The notes under the pieces: model-generated
Database searches by the model: none
Told to the model about the DNA's origin: nothing
Seen by the model: only the letters and a program-made list of their open reading frames with translations
Made by a program: the position numbers and the translations under genes
In this document: piece by piece, positions 57,126 through 64,000 of the stretch
How positions within the stretch are numbered: position 1 is the stretch's first letter
How the letters are laid out: each line of letters starts with the position of its first letter
DNA from: Tuctoria greenei
Taxonomy: Eukaryota > Streptophyta > Magnoliopsida > Poales > Poaceae
Assembly (NCBI GenBank): GCA_036927565.1
Contig: JAYESD010000003.1
Location: 100,983,591 to 101,047,590 of the forward strand
Length of the DNA stretch: 64,000 nt
Direction: 5' to 3'

Positions 57126-57720
57126 TTTCTTGTAGGCATACTCCTCCGGTGGAACCAAGTGGGTTCTTGATAGTGGATGCACAAATCATATGACCGGAGA
57201 GAGGAAGATGTTTGTGGAGTATGAGCTAAATGAAGATCCTAGTGAAGGAATCTATTTTGGGGACAATAGCCAAGGAAAAATCCTTGGCACCAATAAAATT
57301 TCTATATCCCCTAATCATACTCTTTCAAATGTTTTACATGTTGATTCACTTGGTTATAACCTCTTGTCCATATCACAACTATGTGACAAAGGTTATAATT
57401 GTTTATTCAGTAATGAGGGTGTGACCGTCACAAGGAGAAGCAATGGCTCAATTGCCTTTAAGGGTATACTCAAGGGAAAGCTCTATCTTGTGGATTTCTC
57501 CGCGGATAAAGCCCAACTTGATACATGCTTAATTGCAAAAACTAACATGAGATGGCTGTGGCATAGGAGGCTAGCCCATGTTGGGATGAGAAATTTGCAA
57601 AAACTCCTTAAGGTCGAGCACATCTGTGGTTTAAAGAATGTTGTGTTTGAAAAGCATAGGACATGTAGCGCATGCCAAGCCGAAAGCAAGTCAGAGCACC
57701 ACATCCATCCAAGAACATAA
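57126..57720 (+). pseudogene. Protease and integrase zinc domain of element G
   Basis: The copia protease active site reads WVLDSGCTNHMTG, with DSGC at 57169-57180, so the catalytic Asp is kept. The frame runs on through LHVDSLGYNLLSISQLCDKGY (about 57340-57400) and the GAG-pre-integrase region to the HHCC zinc domain (WHRRLAHVGMRNLQKL, CSACQ). A TAG just before the protease and a one-base shift at about 57675, inside the zinc region, break continuity with the gag and integrase parts. Confidence 0.86.
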
Positions 57721-58703
57721 TGACAACATCAAGACCATTGGAGCTTCTACACCTGGATCTCTTCGGTCCAATCGCCTACATTAGTATTGGTGGTAACAAA
57801 TATGGTCTTGTTATTGTTGATGACTTTTCACGTTTCACTCGGGTATTCTTTTTGCATGACAAGAGCGAGACTCAAGGTGTTCTCAAGAGATACTTGAAGA
57901 GAGCTCAAAATGAGTTCTCCTTGAGTATCAAGACCATAAGGAGTGACAACGGCACCGAATTCAAGAATACATAAGTTGAAGAATTTTTGGATGAAGAAGG
58001 CATCAAGCATGAGTTCTCAGCCCCCTACTCCCCTCAACAAAATGGGGTGGCCGAGAGGAAGAATAGGAATCTAATTGATATGTCAAGAACCATGCTTGAT
58101 GAGTACAAGACGTCGGACCGGTTTTGGGCAGAAGCGGTCAACACTGCTTGCCATGCCATAAACCGGTTGTATCCTCACCGCGTACTTAAGAAGATGTCGT
58201 ATGAGCTCCTAACCGGTAACAAGCCCAACATCTCTTACTTTTGTGTTTTTGGGAGCAAATGCTACATTCTTAATAAGAAGCCTAGGACTTTGAAGTTCGC
58301 TTCTAAGTCCGATGAGGGTTTCTTGCTTGGCTATGACTCAAACACTTACGCCTATCGTGTCTTTAACAAATCATCCGGAATTGTTGAAGTAGCACGTGAC
58401 GTAGTGTTTGATGAGACTAATGGCTCCCAAGTGGAGCAAAATGATCGTCATGTGCTAGATCAAGAAGAAGCTCCACAAGTGGTGATAGGAAGGATGACAC
58501 TTGGAGATATACGACCACAAGAACAACCTCAAGATGCAAGTGACCATCCTACACATCAAGCAAGTTCTTCCTTAAATGGTCAAGATCAAGTTCCCCAAGA
58601 TGCACTCCAAGAAGATGAAAATGGAGGCATCAATCAAGGGGGGGACAATGAGGATTAGGAATACCAAGATGATGAATCAAGACCTCAAGCGCCACACCCA
58701 AGA
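57675..58703 (+). pseudogene. Integrase core of element G
   Basis: The catalytic core is complete in motifs: LHLDLFGP near 57750, IRSDNGTEF near 57939, and PQQNGVAERKN near 58032, giving the D,D,E triad. A TAA at 57972-57974 interrupts the frame, which otherwise stays open to 58655. The C-terminal region holds ELLTGNKPNISYFCVFGSKCYI and the GFLLGYDSNTYAYRVFN motif typical of copia integrases. The stretch after about 58430 is a poorly conserved Gln/Asp-rich linker to the RT. Confidence 0.88.
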
Positions 58704-60356
58704 GTGCATCAAAGCGTCCAACAGGACCATCCTGTTGACAATATACTTGGAGACATCAAGGGGGTAACTACTCGATCTCGTGTTGCAAACTTTTATGAAC
58801 ATTACTCTTTTGATTCTTCCATGGAGCCCGACAAGGTTGAAGAAGCACTACAAGATTCGGATTGGGTGATGGCCATGCAAGAAGAGCTCCACAACTTCAA
58901 AAGAAAACAAGTATGGGAGCTTATGAAGAGGCCTAATGCGAATGTTGTAGGCACCAAATGGGTGTTCCGCAACAAACAAGATGAACACGGGGTGGTTACA
59001 AGGAACAAGGCACAACTTGTGGCCAAAGGGTATTCACAAGTCGAAGGTTTGGATTTCGAAGAAATCTTTGCTCCCGTAGCTAGGCTTGAATCAATTTGTA
59101 TATTACTTGCCTTTGCTACTCACCATGATTTTGAGCTATATCAAATGGATATCAAGAGCGCATTCCTCAATGGTCCAATCAAGGAAGAGGTGTATGTGGA
59201 GCAACCCCCCGGATTTGAAGATGAAGAATTCCCAAACCATGTGTACAAATTGTGTAAGGCTCTCTATGGACTCAAACAAGCTCCTAGAGCTTGGTATGAG
59301 TGCCTTAGAGATTTACTAACTCAAAATGGTTTCAAAATTGTGAAGGCGAAATATACTTTATTCACTAAGCACTTCAATGATGATTTGTTTGTTTGCCAAA
59401 TATATGTCGATGACATTATATTTGATTCTATTAATAAAGATTTTTGTGATGTGTTTTCCAAGATAATGACAGAAATATTTGAGATGTCCATGATGGGTGA
59501 GTTGAAGTTCTTTCTAGGTTTTCAAGTGAAGCAACTCAAGGAAGGCACATTCATTAGTCAAACCAAGTACACACAAGATATACTCAAGAAGTTTGACATG
59601 GACAAGGCCAAACCCATCAAGACTCCTATGGCAACCAATGGGCATCTCGATCTTAATGAAGATGGTCCAAGTGTGGACCAAAAGGTATATCGTTCCATGA
59701 TAGGCTCATTGCTTTACTTATGTGCATCTAGGTCCGATATCATGCTTAGTGTGTGTATGTGTGCTAGATTTCAAGCCGCTCCTAAGCTATGTCATTTGAC
59801 CACTGTTTAGAGAATTCTTATATATTTGGTTCACACACCAAGCCTATGACTTTGGTACCCCAAAGGTTCTAAGTTTAACCTCATTGGATATTCCGATGCG
59901 AACTATGCGGGGTGCAAAGTTGATAGAAAGATTACATCGGGAACTTGCTAATTTCTTGGTAGATCTCTAGTGTCTTGGTCCTCAATGAAACAAAACTCCA
60001 TTGCACTATCCACAGCGGAAGAGGAGTATGTTGCCACAGGAAGTTGTTGTGCACAACTTATTTGGATGCGACAAACTCTTAGGGACTACGACATAAACTT
60101 GTTCCATATCCCTCTCATATGTGACAATGAGAGTGCTATCAAAATAGCCCACAATCCAGTTAAACACTCAAGGACCAAGCACATCGATATCGGACACCAT
60201 TTCTTGAGAGATCACTCCATCAAAGGAGACATTGCAACTTCCCATGTGAGAACCGATAAACAATTGACCGATGTCTTTACCAAGCCCCTAGATGAGAAAA
60301 GATTTTGTGAACTTAGAAATGAGCTAAATATCCTAGATTCTCGAAATGTGTCCTAA
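58704..60356 (+). pseudogene. Reverse transcriptase and RNase H of element G
   Basis: The frame 58704-59810 holds [22 protein letters not shown], the [10 protein letters not shown] and [11 protein letters not shown] motifs and an intact catalytic YVDD at 59403-59414. RNase H follows in the same frame: GYSDANYAGCKVDRKITSGTC, then SWSSMKQNSIALSTAEEEYVA, CDNESAIKIAHNPVKHSRTKHIDIGHHFLRD and a stop at 60354-60356. Nonsense codons lie at 59808, 59847 and about 59950. Apart from these the pol frame is continuous from 57675, so decay is moderate. Confidence 0.9.
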
Positions 60357-60924
60357 GTCTTGCACATCTGATTGTTATATTCAAAATTCACACATGTTTG
60401 CGAAAAACTCATCCTCCTCAATTTTTCTACAAATTATTTTGAAATTATTGAATCCTTGTGATTTATTGTCATAGTTTGATTGTTGATTGCTTACTGACCA
60501 TGTTTACAAAGATCTTTTGTGAAATCTAGTCCAAAAGGATCAAATATCCATTGAAAACTCAATATATAGGAGTTTTCAGTCTTAGGACCGGACTAGTCCA
60601 CCCTCAGACCGGACTAGTCTGGCAGCTCAGATTAGTCTGGACCCAGTCCGACAGCCAGACAAGTTCGGGTCCCTGACCGGACTAGTCCAGCCCTTGGGGA
60701 CTTAACCTCCCCAGGGAACCCTCGGCCTCTCCACTTCTATTCAAACACTCTCTCTCCAAAAATGCTTGAAAACAGTCTCCCAAACGGTGATTTTTTATTC
60801 CATCCAACAAATCTTGATTCCAATCAATGGCTTGAAGTCCTAAGGTGCTTAGGAACATTTCCCCAAGCATTGGAGGCTGATTCCTCTCCTACATTTCATC
60901 AAATCAAAGATTTGAAGAGCAACC
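60357..60924 (+). other. Spacer between pol and the third ORF of element G, with palindromes
   Basis: Copies of the LTR motif occur at 60589-60600 and 60610-60621 (21 bp apart), 60628-60639, about 60657 and 60679-60690. An AT-rich TATATA stretch lies near 60562 and a CT-rich CACTCTCTCTCC near 60748. The text between 60357 and 60560 shows nothing else. This could be an internal promoter for the third ORF, which is inference. Confidence 0.6.
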
Positions 60925-62571
60925 ATGTTGGACAATGAGTATGTTCCACCTTCCGACTCCGAGAGTGAAGCGGAGAAGCAAGCTCTCTATCGCCGGATGC
61001 AATGAGAGGATCAAGAGATGGATGTTGCTTACTTTGCATCACAAAGGGCAAAGAAGAAGTAGCGAGAGGAGCACAACTCTGCAGCTGACGAGGCAGCCCC
61101 GAAACGGAAGCGGCTTGTGACTTTGGGTGAACAAGCTAGGACCCAGGGGGCGAGGACCTCTAAAGATAAAGGCAAGGCCCCAGTCGATGCTGCACCCAGG
61201 AAGAGGGAGATAGTGGCCAAGAAGGCTGCCAGCAAGGTCGAGAAGGGTGCCTCTCAACCCATTTCCCTGTTGAGGATGTCTTCTCCTACACGGAACCCAA
61301 ACTGTGCAGCGGCATTCGACGCTAACATCTTCAAGGGAAAGGGGACTGAGAAGACACGGAAACTGAGGAAGATCAATGTTTATCAGCAAGACAGGAGCAC
61401 GGTGGATCCATGGTTCTGGTGTGAGTTCCTCTGTGACTACTACCGGACGGTCTACATGACCAAGAAAACCCCTGTCACAGATGCTCAGTGGATTGACTGG
61501 GATTACATGGCTCAGAAGGATCATCAAGCCTTCAATGCAGTGATTGAGGCCGTCGAGAGGCATGGGTTGAAGAAGTTCATGGTTTTCCAGTATGACTGGA
61601 ATGTGGAAGTAATTGCCTAATTCTACTCTACTATTTACTCCCACACTGATGGGGATCGTCAGATTACATGGATGACTCATGGCGAGCAATACTCCACCAC
61701 CTACTTGGAGTTTGCTTAGTTGCCTGACTTGGAGGACCAACTGGACAATGAGATTATCATTTCAAATCTGAGGCCATTTGATCGGGACACTCTGGAGTAC
61801 ATGTACCCAAGTCATGCACAGTTTGAGGTCGGGCATATCAGAATTATCAAGCCTTTCTATAGTGTGCTCAACCGGGTCCTCAGGAAGACCATTGCCCCCA
61901 AGGATGGAGATGCGGGGATTAAACAAGGAAATTTGGGGCACTTGATGGTCCTCATTGATGGAGATGTCCGCTTCAATGTGGTGGATTATATCTTTGATGA
62001 CATCTTCAACATCTCGCACACACCCAACTGATCTTGTGGATATGCTCCGTACATTATGTACATGATCGAGAAGATCTCCGGACTCACATTCAAGAAAGAC
62101 ATCATTCACCGGAGGCTTCGACCTCAACTCCCTCCTCCAGAGTCGGCTGCTCCTAGGATGAAGAATGCGGATCCTCCCGCTTCTTCCTCTCGCTTTGTGT
62201 CATCTCCTCCACCACCTCCGCCTTCATCACAATGCGGGAGTGGATTCTTCAAATGCTTCAAGGCTCTTTTCTCCTCTTGCCGGAAGACGAAAATTCAGCA
62301 ATGTCGCATGGAGCGTCACAACAAGAAGTATCTCAAGGCAATGTGCAACAAGTTGGACATTCCTATGTCTCCCGCCGAGGAGAGCGATGGTGAACTCACT
62401 TCTTTCACGAAGTTCAGTGCTGAGGAGCTCGATCAGTTTGGAGAAGATGGGACTTCCACCGTGGCCCCGACTAATGATGATGAGGCCAATGTTGACCCGG
62501 AGGCCACGGAGAGCGACAGCGGGCGTCAAGGTGGCGATGACGATGACAACTCTGACGATGAGTATACCTAA
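60925..62571 (+). pseudogene. Third ORF of element G (Sirevirus accessory, 'env-like' position)
   Basis: One frame of 549 codons runs from ATG 60925 (MLDNEYVPPSDSESEAE) to TAA 62569-62571 with no frameshift. It is broken only by stops at 61003, about 61060, 61618, about 61717 and 62029. The N-terminus is charged and Lys-rich; the middle (61270-62090) matches the plant transposon-protein domain often found downstream of copia pol (WCEFLCDYYRTVYM, LRPFDRDTLEYMYPSHAQFEVGHIRIIKPFYSVLNRVL). A Pro/Ser stretch, a short Cys/Phe-rich piece and an acidic Asp-rich end follow. I see no clear signal peptide or membrane span, so a true envelope function is doubtful. Confidence 0.78.
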
Positions 62572-63052
62572 GGGTCCTTCCTCTCTTCTTTTCCTTTTTG
62601 GTGTCTTGATGCCATAGGGGGAGAGATAGATTAGTGGATGGGGCACTTAGATATGGGGGGAGAAATATAGGGGGAGAGATGGAGGGGGGGGGGGGGGAGA
62701 TAGATTAGCTTGAGAGAGTATTTGATCTATGAAGGACTTATGTTTTAAACTCTCATTTCAAGTTGTATTGTAAGACTTAGTCTATGTATTCATGTATCTT
62801 GCCTAAATTTATGATGTGTTGCCTCATTTACATGTCTATCTTGCATAATCATTGACTTATCACACTTTATGAACACATCACTTAGGCACCCCACCATAAC
62901 GTGTATATGTATGAGAACTCTCTCAATCTCTATTACTCATGTGCATACATTGAGGGGGGGTCACTCATACAAATACATGTTATGAAAACAAATTATTATC
63001 ATTGTTGCTGAAATCTTAATGTGTTGTTATCAATCACCAAAAAGGGGGAGAT
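62572..63052 (+). other. 3' untranslated region of element G with multiple polypurine tracts
   Basis: The tract next to the 3' LTR is AAAAAGGGGGAG (63039-63050). Further copies of a GGGGGAGA-AT-AGATTAG type occur at 62618-62637, 62655-62680 and 62684-62709, the last with 14 G in a row, and a GGGGGGG at 62952. Repeated tracts upstream of the 3' LTR are a known feature of Sireviruses. Confidence 0.8.
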
Positions 63053-64000
63053 TGAAAGTTCATCTAGGCATCCCCTTGGGTTATGGGTGATTGATGATGA
63101 CAATTAAGAGGCTAATGAGCTAAAGTGATCTTAAGCACAGGTACAAGAATTGAAATGTGATGAAAACCCTCAAAAAGGAAAAGGATAAAACGGGCGTCAA
63201 AGACTCAAGCGTTGAATATAGGGTTTCTATAGTATTGAGCTAATATGAGTCGTGTCATGTGAGAGGGTGGATGTATCATGTGCACTGATATCATACCAAG
63301 GGGCTCAAAGTGGTGGTTTAGTGAAACACCTATGTGAGAAGCCAAAAATGAGAAAAACCCTAGGAGGTCGTACTAGTCCGGCCAGGCAGACAAGTCCGTT
63401 TTTGGACGGATCAAACATTTCTGGAGTGAATCTAAGTGAATTTGGAGCTAAGTCCGAGAAGTCCATACTTGTCCGTTTTTGGACGGACTAAAGCTCTCTG
63501 GAATAGTTCGGACTTGTCCGTTTGGGTACGGACTTGTCCGTTTGAGACTTAGTGAGATAGACCGAGAGAAACCCTAGAAAGCCGGACTAGTATGCCCTTG
63601 TGGCCAGACTAGTTCGGGCCAACCCAGAAGAGTCCATTTTGGGACAGACCAAATGGTTTTGTCCCACTTCGGACTAGTCCATTATTGACCAGACTAGTCT
63701 GTTGTCTAGTGACCGTTTGAATTTGGAAATTTGGCGGGTAGCGTGACGATCGTTGATCAGTGTGGCAGTTGTCGGGAACTGACTAGAGGTCAGTGGTCCC
63801 ATAGGGTCGTAGTAGTCTGGCGTGAGAGGCCGGACTAGTCCGCCCCTCTGCTGAGGTCAGCATAAGGGGCTCGGGACCCCTATAAAAAGGGGATCCCCGG
63901 GCTCATTTGAAGAAGTCTTGAACCCTAGCGCCACCACAAGCATCCTAGAGCCTTCCAAAGCCTTCCACTCGTCCTACTAACCCCTTAAGAGCAAATCTTG
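63053..64000 (+). repeat. 3' LTR of element G, first 948 bp (window ends inside it)
   Basis: It begins TGAAAGTTCATC and follows the 5' LTR closely. It lacks one 23-bp palindrome unit found at 50668-50702 and has an extra 20-bp unit (63509 and 63529). The TATA box is at 63881-63888. About 655 bp more are expected beyond the window. Confidence 0.93.
63881..63888 (+). promoter_or_regulatory. TATA box of the element G 3' LTR
   Basis: TATAAAAA in the same GGGACCCC/GGGGATCC context as 51183-51190. Confidence 0.8.

Larger units (their letters stand above)
50352..64000 (+). mobile_element. Element G: Ty1/copia Sirevirus-type element with a third ORF
   Basis: Seen in order on the plus strand: 5' LTR, primer site, gag with coiled coil, protease, integrase, RT and RNase H, then a third ORF, repeated polypurine tracts and the first 948 bp of the 3' LTR. 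Integrase before RT makes it Ty1/copia. Long gag with coiled coil, a third ORF and multiple polypurine tracts are marks of Sireviruses (SIRE/Maximus). Inverted ends are TGAAAGT in the 3' LTR and ACTTTCA in the 5' LTR. It lies in F gag and carries a solo LTR of the B family. Confidence 0.92.

Noticed and set aside
60925..62571. Envelope protein of element G
   Set aside because: No signal peptide or transmembrane span is evident, and the middle matches a plant transposon-associated domain; only the position is env-like.

Overview
The window is plant nuclear DNA, most likely from a grass. It is a block of LTR retrotransposons nested inside one another. I found no host gene, tRNA gene, rRNA gene or CRISPR array, and almost every base can be assigned to an element. 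The evidence for a plant is the set of lineages: chromodomain Ty3/gypsy elements with 2.4-4.2 kb LTRs and initiator-Met tRNA primer sites, a Tat-type gypsy element, a Ty1/copia element of the Sirevirus (SIRE/Maximus) type, and a gag-only element with a spliced ORF. Element letters A to G are mine.

Layout, left to right. Element A (45-13852, + strand, chromovirus, Tekay-like) is complete with both LTRs and a 5-bp duplication ACAAG (40-44 and 13853-13857). It sits in the gag gene of element B (1-44 and 13858-20083, + strand), whose 5' half lies left of the window. B in turn sits in the 5' leader of element C (20084-28844, + strand, same family as A), whose gag carries a 202-bp MITE (22314-22515). 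C's 3' LTR is cut at 28844 by element D (28845-37890, - strand, B family). D has an extra ORF between its primer site and gag. D's 5' LTR is cut at 37890 by element E (37891-43519, + strand), a non-autonomous element whose gag-like coiled-coil ORF contains a recognisable 71-bp intron. To the right of E the flank is not D but a 70-bp tandem repeat (43687-44237) and then the 3' side of element F (44238-50351, - strand, Tat-like). F's gag is cut at 50352 by element G (50352-64000 and beyond, + strand, Sirevirus), which itself carries a B-family solo LTR (52835-55648) with duplication ATCAT.

All elements are broken by stops, frameshifts or small deletions, and several have lost catalytic residues, so none looks able to move on its own. 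LTR pairs differ by several percent on reading, so these are not fresh insertions. The nesting gives relative ages: C before B before A; C before D before E; F before G before the solo-LTR insertion.

The most unusual signal is a 12-bp palindrome-like motif, CGGACTAGTCCG with a variable WW centre. It is repeated many times, often 20-23 bp apart, upstream of the TATA box in LTRs of two unrelated superfamilies (B-family gypsy and G copia). A pair with exactly 20-bp spacing lies downstream of the TATA box in both. A further cluster lies inside G ahead of its third ORF. Other points of note are the extra ORF of D, the intron of E, the mismatched flanks of E, and repeat expansion inside the RNase H region of F.
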